NCBI RefSeq assembly: GCF_034190915.1
Contig: NW_026947486.1
Location: forward strand, 26,075,344-26,139,343
Reading direction: 5' to 3'
Source of the DNA: Cavia porcellus
Taxonomy: Eukaryota > Chordata > Mammalia > Rodentia > Caviidae
DNA length: 64,000 bases
A program made the position numbers and the translations under genes. The stretch's first letter is position 1. Each line of letters opens with the position of its first letter. The notes under the pieces were generated by a model. That model saw nothing but the letters and a program-made list of their open reading frames with translations. It was not told where the DNA came from and made no database searches. Below, in pieces: positions 1 to 12,048 of the stretch.

Positions 1-555
1 TATATCACACTTCCTCCATAGTCACCTTCTTTAGTATTAACAGTCACTAATCCCTATTCTAAGCTTTTGGCTCTTCCATATTTTACATAGACTTCTGTCC
101 TCCCTATCAGCAGATTCTGACAACCATGTAACTTTCCTTAATCTCACAGCAAACCTTATTCCTCCCATACCTCATCCTTGCCCTCACAAATATCCTCTGA
201 AAACTCTCAAATCAAACCCTTTAACCCAACTAAAAGTACTCTAATAGAATCAGACCACACATCAAACTTTTCTTGTCATCTATCACTATCCTCCGTTCAA
301 ACTTCCCTCTTTAGTGCCTTACATTCCTCACCCAACCACCTTTCACTGTGCTCCCTCCACTTCACCTGCCTCATTGCAGAACAACTACAATTAGTAATCA
401 TAGTGTACACAGAGCACAAAGAAAGGGGAGAAGTGTAATTGTAAAGACTATTATATAAAAATGTTACATAACAGAAGAATCTGTTGTTGCTGTTATAACC
501 ATGATTAATTCTTTCAGCAAATATTGGTACAAATTCCAACTTAAAGTAAATAACT
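1..555. other. Intronic sequence without a recognised element
   Basis: AT-rich, pyrimidine-rich sequence. The short open frames look random and show no family resemblance. I see nothing that supports a gene or a repeat family here. Confidence 0.5.
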
Positions 556-712
556 GGCTGGATGTGGTGGTGCATGCCTCTAATTCCAGCACTCAGGAGG
601 CTGAGGCAGGAATATTTCTGTGATTTTGAGACCAGCCTGAACTGCATAATGAAACTGTCTCAAAAGGACAGTAAGTAAATAAGTAAATAAATATATAAAT
701 ATATAAATAAGG
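556..712 (+). repeat. B1 SINE with AT-rich tail
   Basis: A 7SL-derived B1 monomer: ggctggatgtggtggtgcat at the 5' end, then cagcactcaggaggctgagg and gaccagcctgaactgcat, ending with gtctcaaaagg. A TAAA/TATAA simple tail follows. The second copy of the internal duplication seen in other B1s of this window is missing. Confidence 0.85.
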
Positions 713-863
713 TAAATATTGGGAGTAAATACTAGCACTGAACATACAAAGCTGAAACTTATTCATGGGCAGGCAACATCCTACTGAAATATCTCCATAT
801 GAACTACAAACTGATTTCACTCTTCTGATCCTCAACTTTTAGTAACACCTACCCCAAAAAATG

Positions 864-913
864 AACACACACACACACACACACACACAGCGAGAGAGAG
901 AGAGAGAGAGAGA
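864..913. repeat. (CA)n(GA)n compound microsatellite
   Basis: About 13 CA units followed directly by about 10 GA units, a perfect or near-perfect dinucleotide tract. Confidence 0.95.
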
Positions 914-1281
914 TGGACAGATACACATAGGGGAATGGAGAAGCAAGGCAATAGGAGATACTCGAGGTCTCCCAACTATACTGAGGCAGATAAAGGGGTC
1001 ATGAGGGAAAAGGAAATCAGATACCAGGTAGTGAAACTCTACAAAAAGTTTAGAGAATGAATGAAGAAACTAGGTGATTTCAAAGAGAATATGAACCAAT
1101 AGTTGAAAGCAATTTCACTCAATATGCTCAGAGGAAATTTCGGGGAAATAAGTAAGAAACTGGAAGAGCTAACCAAAAACAGTTTTACACTTGATTGACA
1201 GATTTAATTAGGATACAAAATCCTCAAAAAGATGATAGAAATACCTGACATAAAAAAGTATACAGAACTGATAAATTACAG

Positions 1282-1357
1282 GGCTAGGGATATAGCTCAG
1301 GGGCACAACACCTGCCTGGCAAGCACAGGGTCATGAATTTGATTCCTAGTACCAAAA
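1282..1357 (+). repeat. ID-type SINE (tRNA-like) inside L1
   Basis: Starts gggctagggatatagctcag and ends gattcctagtaccaaaaaaa. The A-box-like and B-box-like promoter segments (tagctcag; catgaatttgattcc) are recognisable. It splits an L1 ORF1 remnant. Confidence 0.88.
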
Positions 1358-3011
1358 AAATGATTTCATAAAATATAGAAATGATCAATCTGAAGACAGA
1401 GAGTCTGAAATTGAAGAAGAAATATTGAATTATGATCAGGTACTCAAAGAAGGCACAAAGCAAACAAGAGAATAAAATAACACTACAAAGCAGCTCTTAG
1501 ATGACAATAAAAAGACCAATCTAAGGCTAATTGGAGTTAGAGAAAACTAGAAGACAACACAGATGGATTTACAAACATGTTTACAGAAATCATCGAAGAA
1601 AATTTCCCAAATGTACGAAAGGAATTTGAAATACAAGTAACCGAGGCTTATTGAAAACCAAATATGAACAAAGGAGTTCACCAAGGCATATCCTTATGGA
1701 TTTACCAGATAAACAGCATAAAACTAGAGTTTTAAAAACAGTCAGAGAAAAACGAAACAAAAAAAAATCACATATAAAGGCAAACCAGTAAGACTTAGAG
1801 CAGATTTCTCAACACCAACTATAAAGGGCAGAAGACTTTGGAGTGAATTATTTCAAGTCCTAAGAGCAAATAACTTCCAACCATGGTTAAGATAGAGAAA
1901 TAAGGCATTTTAATGAAAACCACTACTTTAAAATATCTGAGTGCTAAAGCAGCACTTGAGAAAATTCTTCAACATATTCTCAATAGAAATAACAAAACTG
2001 ACACAGCTAAAAATACAGAGGAAATGAAAACTCCCAAAAACAATAGACAAACAGCAACAAAAAAGAATCAGGTAAAGAAAAACAAGGTTCACCAACAGAT
2101 AAAGAAGTCAATGATACTAAATAATCAACACATATCAGTAATATCTCTAAATGTTAGTGGCCATATCCATCAGGCAAAAGAAAGAAACAAAAGTGATACA
2201 TATAAGAAAGGAAGAACTCAAATTATCATATTTGCAGATGACATTATGTTCTATATACAAGACTCAAAAAACTCTTAGAATTAATAACCAATTTCAGCAA
2301 TGTAGCAGGATGCAAGACCAGCACAGAAAACTCCTTAGCATTTGTGTACACCAATAATGAACATGAAACAGAAACTATGAAAATATCATACATAGTAGCT
2401 TCAAGAAAAATGAAATACCTAGGAATTTATCTAACCAAGGAAGTGAAAGACCAAGAAAACTACAGTACTCTGAAAAAAGTGATTGAAAAAGACACCAGAA
2501 AATGGAAAGATGTCCCCTGCTCCTGGCTGGGCAGAACCAGTATTGTCAAAATGGCCATACTTCCAAAATTGTAATGCAGATTCAATGCAGTCTCAATCAA
2601 AATACTAACAGCAAAATTTCTAAAACCAGAGAAAACCATCCTGAAATTTACATGGAACCAGAATAGCAAAAGCAATTTTAAGCAGCAAGAGCAAAGCAGG
2701 AGGCCTAGTATATCTGACTTCAAGCTATACTACAAAGCAGTAGTAATAAAAATGTCATACTACCAGAACAAAAACAGATGCATGTATCAATGGAACAGAA
2801 TACAGGATACAATAACATTGCCAGACACATTCAGCTATTTGATCTCTGACAAAAGGACCAAAGGCATATTTTGGAGGAAATCAGCAAGCGGTATTGGGAA
2901 AACTGGTTATTTGTTTGCAGAAGATTGAAAATGGACACTTATCTCTCCTTAAATACTAAATTAAGTTAAAATAAAAATATATCAAATATCTAAACATTAA
3001 AACAGAAATAT

Positions 3012-3178
3012 TAAATAAGAAGGTGGAGAGGAGTTTTAGGGAGGGTAGAGGGATGGGAAAAAATAAAATTATATCATATACAGGTACAAATTCCTTATAA
3101 TGGATGTGATCATTATATATACCTAAAATGTACCAATAAACTTAGTTAATGGAAAATAAACCGAAAAAAAAAAAAAAA
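3012..3178 (+). mobile_element. 5'-truncated L1 3'-UTR fragment with poly-A, nested in L1
   Basis: A purine-rich G tract (ggagaggagttttagggagg), then aaatgtaccaataaa and a 14-base poly-A run. The surrounding L1 ORF2 reads through on both sides (taaacattaaaacagaaa before, attaaaactactagaagat after), so this is a separate short insertion. Confidence 0.75.
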
Positions 3179-3429
3179 CATTAAAACTACTAGAAGATAA
3201 AACAGGTAAAACACTTTAAGGTGCAAGAAAGTATTTTTTAAGCAGAACCTCAACTATACAAGAAATAACAGCAATAATCAACAAATGAGATTATGTCAGA
3301 CTAAAAACTTCTGTATAGCACAAGAATCAATTAGTAGACTGAAAAGGCAATCATAGAATGGGACAATTATTTTGCTACTCCTCAGACAGAGGACTGATAT
3401 CTAGAATACATTAAGGTCTCAAAAAATTA

Positions 3430-3815
3430 AATTACTTAAAATGGTTGCAACTAGAAACCATCTCATAAGTGAAATAAAACAGACTTGCATGTGTAAATAA
3501 TGTATTATCTCACTAGTGTAAGAAACTAAAAGAGTAAACAAGATCCAAATGTTACAATACATACAGTAAAAGGGAAAGGAACTGCTCAAAGTAAAATTAT
3601 ATTGTTTGACCAATTTTTCATGCCTACATTTGGTAATCTGAGCAACTATTTTAAAAATAACAAAATGCAATATAATAACCATTGTTAAATTCCTATCATC
3701 TTGTATTGAAATACTATATTGCTAATGCTTTTTGTTACTGTTATTTTACTTTTTTAGTGTTTGCTTCTTGATTTTTGCGTTTTTCTCTTTAAAATAAAAA
3801 AAAATTAAACCACCT
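3430..3815 (+). mobile_element. AT-rich L1/HAL1-type 3'-UTR insertion nested in L1
   Basis: L1 ORF2 sequence stops at ctcaaaaaattaaa and resumes after aaaaaaaattaaacc, giving an apparent target duplication of about ten A/T-rich bases. Inside is an L1-type C-terminal/3'-UTR segment containing the module gcaactattttaaaaataac and ending in a T-rich stretch with aataaa-like sequence, as in the HAL1 tails elsewhere in the window. Confidence 0.6.
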
Positions 3816-4565
3816 AAAAGTAAAGACCTAGTCAAAAAATGTGCAAGAGAAATGAAGAGACATCTCACAGAAGAAATACAAACCACCAACAAATATATAA
3901 AAAAGACGTTCAACATCTCTGGTCATTAGAGAAATGCAAATTAAAACAATGCTAAGATTCCATCTTAATCTTGAAAGAATGGCAAAATGTTGGCATAGCT
4001 GTGGTGAAAATGAAACTCTTTCACTGTTGGAGGGTATGTTAACTAGTGCAACCATTATGGAAATCATTATAGAGATTTCTCAAAGAACTTAAATTAGAAA
4101 TTCCTTATGACTCAGCTATACCCTTTCTAGGTATCTTTGCCAAGAATTTAGGTGTCATACTACAGCAATACATGCCTGCCAATGCTTATAGCAGCATAAT
4201 GTACAGTACCTAAATCCTGGAAGCAGCCTATATACCCATCAACTGATGGCTGGATAAAGAAAATGTGGTATTTATATATAATGAAATACTATCTAGCTAT
4301 AATGAATGACAAATCTCAGACATTTGTAGGAAAATGGATGAACCTAGAAAATATAATGTTGAGTGAAATGCCAAACACAAGCTTAAATACTTTATGACAC
4401 CACAAAGTAAAACCAAGAGAATAATAAAGGATGGATAAAAGGAAACAAGGAGCTAGATCTCTTGCAATAGGGAAGTGTTCCAGGGGAATAAGGGTGAGGG
4501 ATTTGGAGGAGGGGAAAGTTAAATAAGTAGAATAAAGATATGCCATATACAGGAATCTGGCCAGA

Positions 4566-4830
4566 AGTAATGATTAAACTGAATGATTATAAAGTGTGGG
4601 ACAAAAGAACACAGGCTCTATGAGGAATGAATGGCTAAACTATGGGGCAAAAGCATACAGGCTGTGTGAGAAGCAAGTGGTTAAACAACAAGTTTAGATT
4701 AGTAAAGTATGTTGTGTCCGGCCATGACCCTCCCTTTTCTACCCCCAAAAAACTGCTTAGCCTTGACACAGCATTTGGCGGAAATTACTTTTTCTTCTAC
4801 TTTCTTTTACTCTGATCATCGGCTATGGAC
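4566..4830. other. Unassigned stretch with a short imperfect tandem repeat
   Basis: Two imperfect copies of about 49 bp (4578-4626 and 4627-4675), sharing gggacaaaag/gggcaaaagc and acaggctctatgag/acaggctgtgtgag. The rest resembles the U3-like part of an LTR but I cannot place it in a family. Confidence 0.4.
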
Positions 4831-5412
4831 TGTCATAATCAGGGTTTACAAGGGAAAAGATTTAATACAGAACGTTTAATTTATAGGATTATTTTATAAT
4901 ATTTATCCAAAGAGTCAAATGCAAAAAAGTGCGGGAGAATTGTCCACACACTGAAGACCCAAACAATACAACTGAGGGCCTGAATCCCACAGTAATGTCC
5001 TGCACAAGTCTAGCTGAAGACCTAGAGCTCATGGCAATGTTCTCCGCAAGTTCAGCTGGAGGCTTGGAGCCCACGACAATGTGTCATGCTGGTCTATTTC
5101 AAGGATCTGCATTGAGAAGGCCTAAAGGTCAGTGGTGGAAGCTAGAAAGTCTGTGCCAGCAGGATGAAGGATCAGCATTGGAGCCAGGAAGCAACACTCG
5201 AGGTTAAGGACCAGAGCTCCCTTAAAAGGAACCGTCACCATCTTCAGCGACAGCAAGGATGAGAAAAGCTGAGTTCATATCAGAAAAGCCAGCAAAACAA
5301 GCTTCTCCAGGAGAATCAACAGCATACCATCTTACCCTCTAGTTATCTTTTTATGTTGTTGCCAACAATCCTCAGATGGGCCTTCCACATCCAGCACCAT
5401 GCTGATTCAGTT
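4831..5412 (+). mobile_element. ERVL-like (MLT2-type) solo LTR
   Basis: Starts tgtcataatcagggtttaca, the usual opening of MLT2/ERVL LTRs. It is homologous along its length to the LTR at 51349-52130 (shared blocks include aagtctgtgccagcaggatg and caatcctcagatgggcc). No internal retroviral sequence is attached, so it is a solo LTR. The family call rests on the 5' end and general layout. Confidence 0.6.
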
Positions 5413-5612
5413 CAGCTGGCTACTATAAATTGACCATTAGTTAATCCACCACAAACTGTTTCTCCTCTGCCATGTGCCATAGTCATTTCATCTTGCCTTG
5501 GAACCAGCCGACTATGGACTGAAAACTCTACAAACTGAGCTAAAATAAACTTTTCCTCCTTTAAATTTTGGATGTTAGGTATATTGTCCAAGGAAATAAA
5601 AAATAAATAAGA
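5413..5612 (+). mobile_element. Fragment of a MaLR-type LTR (3' part)
   Basis: Contains cttggaaccagccgactatg, gactgaaaactctacaaact, and the poly-A signal region aaaataaacttttcctcctt followed by ttggatgttaggtatattgt. The same series of blocks occurs at 18970-19268 and in the two LTRs at 29705 and 31553. The 5' half is missing. Confidence 0.6.
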
Positions 5613-5769
5613 TATACTGTATAACATATGTAGCGGAAATATTTGAAACAATTATATTAAAAAAGTGAAAGTGGTAATGGGACTTAATAGAAATCAGGTC
5701 TCAGTGCTTCAAGTAATAAAATGTCAATACAGGTAGACTGTGGTAGACTGATAAATAGATAGATAATTT

Positions 5770-8040
5770 TCTGGGAAAATGGCAGAGTGGTAGAGAATAA
5801 CAACAGCCTCTCCAAGATTCAGAATTCATACACTGGAAAAATAACAATTTGGGGAGGAAGAAAAAAAGAAGTACATCTCTGGTGTCTTAGTTGGTTTTGT
5901 CATTACTGAGACAAAATGCCTAATACCCAAAGCTAAAGGAAGAAAGCTTTATTTCAGCTCACTTTGTAGAAGTTTCAGTCCATAGTCAACTGTTTCCAAA
6001 GCAAGGTGACATGGCAAAGAGGGAATGAAGATGAGAAATAGACCATGGCAAAGCAGCAGCTGCACTGCCTTCTTTCTATCCCTTTCACCTACTGATTGGT
6101 GCCACCCATACCCAAGGTGGCTTCCATTATCTCATTATCCACCCCCTTAATCCCACATTCACATACCCTAATCTAGCCACCTTCAAAACTTCCAACATAT
6201 GAGTGCATGAGGCTCTGCAGAGAATATCTAGATACATGCCCTTACAATTGGGAACTAGAAAGGACCTGACAAGTAAATCTAAACCTACAAAGAGTTTGAA
6301 GAGACAGAACACAGTATGGAGAAGGAAAGAGATAATCTGTACTTTTTCCTCAGTTCCAGGTTCCTGGCTTGCAGAAAAGAGAGACCAAATCTAGGAATAC
6401 AAAGTGAAAGCTGGGAACTCTAGAGGGTTTCATAGAGAAACAAGGCAAGGGAAAAGATCAGGAAGTTTAAGTGCTGTAAGCTGCATGCAGAATGTGAGAT
6501 TCTACTTCTGTTTAAGTCCTTCGACAGGCAACAGTGCCTGTCATACCCCTAGAGAGTGTTTGGTCAGACCCAATGGAGATCCTATGGAAAAAGGTTGACT
6601 TAACCTGGGACACAGAGCAGCTGCAGGACAGTTTCAATTCTGGGCTCCCACTGTTATGTTCTGAAAATGACTGGAGACAGTCACAGTAGACAGCTGTGGT
6701 CAGGCTGAAAAGAAACTCCTTGAGGGGTTTAAGCTAAAGACACAGGCCCCATCTCCAATGGGCAGAAGCCAGGTTCACCTGTACTACTCTGTATTTGAAA
6801 TTGAAGTACTGGTATGCTTCCCCTAATCCTATTGCCTGCTTGTGCTTGAATCCAGTGCAGATATGGGGGTTTCACTGTCTTCTTTATCGACCAAGGTGAG
6901 CAGGGGCATATCTTGATTTGAACAGTGCCCCCAAATTTAGAAGAAAAGCAAATGTTCAGAATCACAAATTTGTTACTTACTAAATTTTTGTTTTATTTGT
7001 GCTCTTCTGTGAGTAGGTGCATTGTTTTTAGTTTAGTTTTAGTTAGATTTTTCTCTTTTTTTCTTCTTTCCTTTCCTCTTCACCAATTTATTGAGGGGTC
7101 AGGAACTTTCCTTCATTCCTTCTTCCTTGCTTCTTATCTCTTTTTCTTACTTCTTTGTTCTTTATTTGTTCCTCTTCTCCTTTTTAATCTTTCTACTTTT
7201 AATTCTTTCTTATTTTTATTCCCTAAATGACTTCTTTTTCTCCATCTTTTTCTTTTATTTTCTATTGTGCATCAGTTTTTTTTCTCTTGTCTTAAGAAAT
7301 CAATAATAAAAAAGATGAACTGAACATAATGATATAAAACACAGATAACCAGTTTAGCAAAGAATCAGGGTCCATGAAAAGGTTTCAATCAGAAATCCAG
7401 TAGACTAAAAGTTATAATGAAAGTATGGGCAGCCAAAGTGACCCATGTGAGAACAGACTTTCAGACTAGAACACAATGATGCCTTCAAAGACCAAACCAC
7501 TCAAAGACACATTAAAAGCAACAAAACAACATGAAAAATGGACCTAGCACTGCAAGATGACACAAAGAAGACTAATCTCAGAGTAATTGAAATAAGTGAA
7601 AAATCAAAAGACAAGACAAATAGCATAAAAACCTGTTCGTAGAAATGACAGAAAACTTCCCAAACATAAAGAAATAAACATACATGCAAGTGACACATAC
7701 ATAGTAGAAACACAAATAGCCACAACCAAAAAAGAGTCTCTCCACACCATATTATATTCAAAGTACCAAACATCTATCAAAGGGATAAAATCATAAAAGC
7801 TGTTAAGAAAACTGCAACAAATCATATATAAAGGTAAATCCATTAGAATTACAGTAGACTTCTTTCCACAAAGCTTAAAGGCCAGGAGGGCATGGAGTGA
7901 TGTATTTCCAGTCCTAAAAGATAAATTCCAACTCTGCCTTATTTAACCTATGAATCTTTCCTTCATAATTGAATGGGAAAATAAGTTACTCAAGAAATTC
8001 ATGACCACAAAACCAACATTACAAAAAATTATCAAGGGTA
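5770..8040 (+). mobile_element. L1 5' UTR and ORF1, truncated
   Basis: The start resembles an L1 5' end (gggaaaatggcagagtggta). The 5' UTR continues, after an LTR insertion, through a moderately GC-rich part (6390-6940) and a pyrimidine-rich part (7020-7290) to an ORF1 remnant at about 7310-8040 with typical coiled-coil and RNA-binding stretches (aaaacttcccaaacataaag). It ends at 8040, where a candidate LTR begins. No ORF2 follows. Confidence 0.7.
5883..6205 (-). mobile_element. MaLR-type LTR in antisense, inside L1 5' UTR
   Basis: The plus strand opens tgtcttagttggttttgtca, the reverse complement of a MaLR LTR 3' end. It continues with gacaaaatgcctaataccca and aggaagaaagctttatttc (poly-A signal in reverse) and a CT-rich part with ggtgccacccatacccaagg. 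The right boundary is approximate. Confidence 0.65.
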
Positions 8041-8045
8041 TTGAG

Positions 8046-8520
8046 GCAGGACATTAGGGCATTGCAAAGTGGCTGGAAATACTGGGCATAGGCTGTCAAT
8101 TGCAGAGACTTGTTTACCATGGAAACACAGGCACAGAGAAGCATTCCTGAGTGGGACATCTGATACCAATCAGGAACTGCTATATTCATTTCTTCTGGCA
8201 TGGGATCAAGCTGAGCCCTGCACTTGATACCAGTCTTCTGAGATTAGATCAGGTGCATTTTTAGTTGTATTACCTGGATCTGATGTCAGAAAGACATAAA
8301 AGATGGCAGCTACTGAGCTTGCTGCCACTGTCCTTTTGCTCTTGCATGCAGAGCATATCAGTTTTGCTTTTTACCCCTTCACAGAACTTTTTTTTCCTGA
8401 GAGCTTTTTTTTGCCTTTCTTTTTCTCTAAATAAATGTTAAAATTTCACATTCATTCTCTGTTCTTTGAAGAAGTCACTGAAAGCCATGAAAGGATTACC
8501 TGGTCCCTATAATACCCAAT
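8046..8520 (+). mobile_element. Candidate solo LTR, family not recognised
   Basis: LTR-like order of signals: a TG start (tgaggcaggacattagggca), a TATA-like box (gacataaaagatgg, near 8290), a C/T-rich R region, and aataaa near 8430 followed by a T-rich end. It begins exactly where the preceding L1 stops. No internal retroviral genes are seen and the 3' boundary is uncertain. Confidence 0.5.
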
Positions 8521-8659
8521 AACAAACTTAGCCAGCTGGGAGGCAACAAATGGAGTCAAGAACCGGTTTAGTTTTCTCCTTTTCCTTTCTCTCTACCCTA
8601 AGGAAGGCTCTAATTCTCTCCTAATACTCTTGTTGTCCCTTCTATCCCAAGAAGGACAG

Positions 8660-8810
8660 GGTGCTGAACATGGTGGCACATGACTGTAATCCCAGCACTC
8701 AGGAGGCTGAGGCAGGAGGAAAACTGAGTTCAAGGCCATCCTGGGTTACATACTGAGTTAAAACCTAGCCTGAGCTACATAGTGAGACCCTATCCCAAAA
8801 ACAAACAAAC
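8660..8810 (+). repeat. B1 SINE
   Basis: Blocks gtaatcccagcactcaggag, caaggccatcctgggttaca, a second copy cctagcctgagctacatag, then gtgagaccctatcccaaaa. The internal duplication is present. Confidence 0.88.
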
Positions 8811-9171
8811 CAAGATGGGCAGGAAGAGGCAAAGAGAGGGTGGTAAAAATTAGTGGAAGTCAGGGACGCCTGGCACATCCAGTGCCAGAGGAATAGTGGT
8901 GCTATGGTGCAATACCATGCACCTGAGTCTCTCAAGGCTTGAGTTCTGTGTCAGCACACTCAGGGAGGGTGGAGATCAAGAGTCTCTGAGCATGAGGGCT
9001 GAACTTATAGCCCTGCCAGGGAAGACCCTTGGAGAAGGTGCTGGAACCATAGTCAGCTTCTTACTTCCCCTAAGGAATTAGCAGAGCTATTGTGCAGGGG
9101 ACCATGGTCCCAGGCCAAGGGAAATACCACTGCATAAGGGTGCTAGCTGAGAAATTTCACCCCCCACTGCC
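8811..9171. other. Unassigned G-rich stretch
   Basis: Relatively GC-rich compared with its surroundings, with a 61-codon open frame (8896-9081) that has no family resemblance. It could be an LTR or ERV remnant related to the candidate LTR just upstream; I cannot support either. Confidence 0.35.
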
Positions 9172-9330
9172 AGCGCAGGGATAGCAAAACTTTTAGAGAC
9201 AAGGGCCCAAACTACAACCCCACATCCATTTGTTTATCACAAAGTGCCAACCCTGCAATTAAATCTGAATTCTGAGGTATTAGTTTAGAAAAAACAACTC
9301 ATTTATTAACATCTTGTGTCTTAAAACAAA
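9172..9330. mobile_element. Possible hAT (Charlie-like) DNA transposon fragment
   Basis: Begins cagcgcagggatagcaaaac, which fits a hAT-type terminal repeat, followed by acttttagagacaagggccc and cacaaagtgccaaccctgca, phrases typical of old hAT nonautonomous elements. No matching right terminal repeat was found, so this is tentative. Confidence 0.4.
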
Positions 9331-10319
9331 ACAAAACAAACACATGCACCGAATTTCCCACCACTGTCCCAGACATTTCCGCCTTTTCCGAACTGTTGCC
9401 TTTCACATAATTCCCTTTGAAAAAAATCCTTTTAACTCATATAAAATTTGTTAAATACATTTCATTGATACTTTAGTTACTAAACAGTCTATGAGAATCT
9501 GAAATTAGAAACATCAGATATACCTCAGTTAAATGTTGACTCAGATTGTTTAGGAAATATTTAAAAGCTATTAGAGCAAGTGTTTAATTCAGGTATTTAA
9601 AACTTAAAATTTAATTTGTTTACCTGCTAAAAATAAAATAGCTATGGTTATACTATTTTCCACCTTACTGTAAATTATCTATAGATAACCAGATGCTTCT
9701 GATGAAATAAAAATGTCTGACACGTATCAGGCATAAATGAGAGATTTCTTCTGTTTCCATCAGGATAATATATTTGCTCTGATTCTTAAGCATAAGTGAA
9801 AATGATGTAAAACTTGATGAAAGGCATTTAAAGTTATTTTAAGTGTATATTTATTTGTAAAAATAAAGCAGTTATACAGTATTATGCATACTGTCCTAAT
9901 CTGGTGGGTAAAGGTATTAAGAACTTGTAAGTACTCTAAAATTTAACCATCGTGCTGTACTAAGCACTCTTGTGCTTTATTAGGCAAGATAATTAAAATC
10001 TATGAATGTGTCTGAGAAAGTATTATTCTAAGAAAGTCTTGGGTTCGTTGTTATTTTACTCTTTACTAGTGGAAGAGAGGCAAACCATTTCAAAATAAGG
10101 AGCTTGAAAGACCTTGCCATTTAGTGTGAAGATCAAGGAACTGATTCAGTTTATCATTTATTGAGCACTTGCTAGGCATGAAGATTATGCATTGAGTATA
10201 TATAATATATAATCACTGAGTTCTAACCCATCTAATTGTATCAGCAGCTGCACAAGTTCAGTAATGTTAAGGTATATATTAGAAATGTAAACAAAAGCAA
10301 ATTATTATTCTGGACTTTT
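9331..10319. other. Unique intronic sequence
   Basis: AT-rich sequence with no recognisable repeat, exon or RNA gene. Confidence 0.5.
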
Positions 10320-10456
10320 AGGGTGTTTTGTTTTATGATCCAGTGTCTTGCTATGTAGTTCAGGCTGACCTTGAACTCACTATGTAGTCCATGCTGGCCT
10401 GGAATCCTCTCGCCTCAGCCAGTTGGGATGACAGTTAAGCACCACCATGCCCAGCT
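10320..10456 (-). repeat. B1 SINE, antisense
   Basis: Reverse complement of B1: ttgctatgtagttcaggctg, a duplicated tatgtagtccatgctggcct, and at the end caccaccatgcccagct. Confidence 0.88.
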
Positions 10457-10486
10457 TGGTAGGCTTTGTTAAAAATTGTGAGATTG

Positions 10487-10551
10487 GGGCCTGGGGTTTA
10501 GCTCAGCGGCACAAGCACCTGCCTGTTTGGTATTTGGTACCAAAAAAAAAA
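10487..10551 (+). repeat. ID SINE with internal deletion
   Basis: ggggcctggggtttagctca, then cggcacaagcacctgcctg, then directly ggtatttggtaccaaaaaaa. About 15-20 bp containing the B-box region are missing compared with other ID copies here. Confidence 0.8.
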
Positions 10552-11905
10552 TTGCGAGATTAATCTGAATATTAAATGGTATCTTTGTATAGTTGACAAA
10601 TTTTTTAACAAATTAGTATTCAGAACTCAACTGTAACTTCCCCTCCTCTGAGGTCTTTATCCTCCCTCTTCAAGAATCTCCCTTTACTAGAGAGCAAATT
10701 TCCTGGGAGACTTTGTCCAGTTCTTTCCTTTGTTCCCAGCACCTAAAACAGTGTGGTGGCAGAGTATGTCTTTAGTACATATTAGAAAACAGCAAAGTTA
10801 CAGCTAGAAAAAGAGCAAAGTTATGCTTAGAACATATTCAACAGAATATTTGCCTGATGGTTTTGAGGTACAAAAGTATATTAGTCCAGTTTTACTAGAC
10901 TTTCAAAAGATAATTTCAAGGAGATATTTTATTTTGAATCTAGTTTTTAACCACAGTTTAGATTTGCATGCAATAAGGACTGTGATTTAGCTTTTACTCA
11001 GTAGAACATGCACATATATCTGCCTCTGTGTGTATATGTAAAAATTTCTTTATGTGTGTGTATATTTGTGGACATCTATATATGTGATATTTTTCCCCAT
11101 CTCATGAAAGTCTTCTTTGAATTTTAATGTCAAGCCATAGAAAATACTGTGCCTTAATATAAATGTAAACTCCCAGGAGACTTCAGCTATTTTACGTAAG
11201 ACTCTTGTTTATGCATAGAACATTAAACAATGCAATTTATGTCTAAAATATTGTTCTACTTTTGTAATAGCATTGGTAATTTATACAGATCATTCTAAAC
11301 AAGAGGGTAAATAATATAAGGTTTTGTAGGCTTAACACTAACTTTTGAGGGTACAGAAACACAGATCACATCAATGAAAGTTGCTTTTCACGTGTCAAAT
11401 ATATGTAAATTCAGATATTTATCATAAACAACATTGCTGAGAGGAACCTACTGTAAATATGATATCCTCACATTTCCCAAAATCTTTGGCTTGGAACAAT
11501 CTTAAAGCCATAAGGTTTCCAAGTCAAAGGGTACAGCAGTCTTTATTATCAGGCTTAGCAGATTAAACCCAGCACCCTGGACCCATGACGCAGGTATAAA
11601 AGCCTATTGAGTGGTATTATCTACCAGTATCTTGGATACAGGGACTCTTGGGAGAACTGAAGAAACCAGGATGGAGAGTTCCATTTATAACTGAACAAAA
11701 GAAGACACAGCTTCCTTTAACCTGTCGGTTTCCCTAAGTAGCAATAGAATCCTTCCAAAGTGCTTGATCTAGGTGTCTGTCTGGTGACTCTGTTATTCTT
11801 CTTGGGCAAATATGCATGTGTAGCAGAAAAGGATGCCAGTCACATAGTTAGTTGAGGTAATTGCCCACCACTTGATGTTTTATTTTTATATTTATTTATA
11901 TACTG
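10552..11905. other. Unique intronic sequence
   Basis: No repeat family or exon recognised. Includes a short TG-rich run near 11025-11075. Confidence 0.5.
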
Positions 11906-11909
11906 TCTT

Positions 11910-12048
11910 TTTGAGACAAGATCTCACTATACAGTTTAGGCTGACCCCTGAGCTCACTTTGTAGCCCAGGCTGGTCTCGAAATTGCAACATTCCTCATGC
12001 TTCAGCCTCTAGACTTCTGGGATTACAGGTGTGAGCCACAATGCCCAG
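11910..12048 (-). repeat. B1 SINE, antisense
   Basis: ttttgagacaagatctcact, tagcccaggctggtctcga and ctgggattacaggtgtgagc, ending atgcccagct. The A-rich tail appears as T-rich sequence on the left. Confidence 0.88.

Larger units (their letters stand above)
915..4560 (+). mobile_element. Decayed L1 (ORF1 and ORF2 remnants) with nested inserts
   Basis: Old LINE-1 in plus orientation. ORF1-like sequence lies at about 960-1910 (coiled-coil part, then RNA-binding part such as TEIIEENFPNV near 1590). ORF2 begins near 2130 (HISVISLNVSG) but jumps at about 2185 straight to the reverse-transcriptase FADD box (2230-2250), so roughly 2 kb is deleted. The ORF2 C-terminal region runs on past 4000, and a G-rich 3' UTR ends near 4560. 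It is interrupted by an ID SINE at 1282, a 3'-UTR fragment at about 3012-3178 and another 3'-UTR insert at about 3430-3815. Multiple stops and frameshifts make it non-functional. Confidence 0.85.

Noticed and set aside
6925..7306. Hydrophobic Phe/Leu-rich peptides resembling membrane proteins
   Set aside because: They come from translating a pyrimidine-rich L1 5' UTR; low-complexity composition explains the hydrophobicity.
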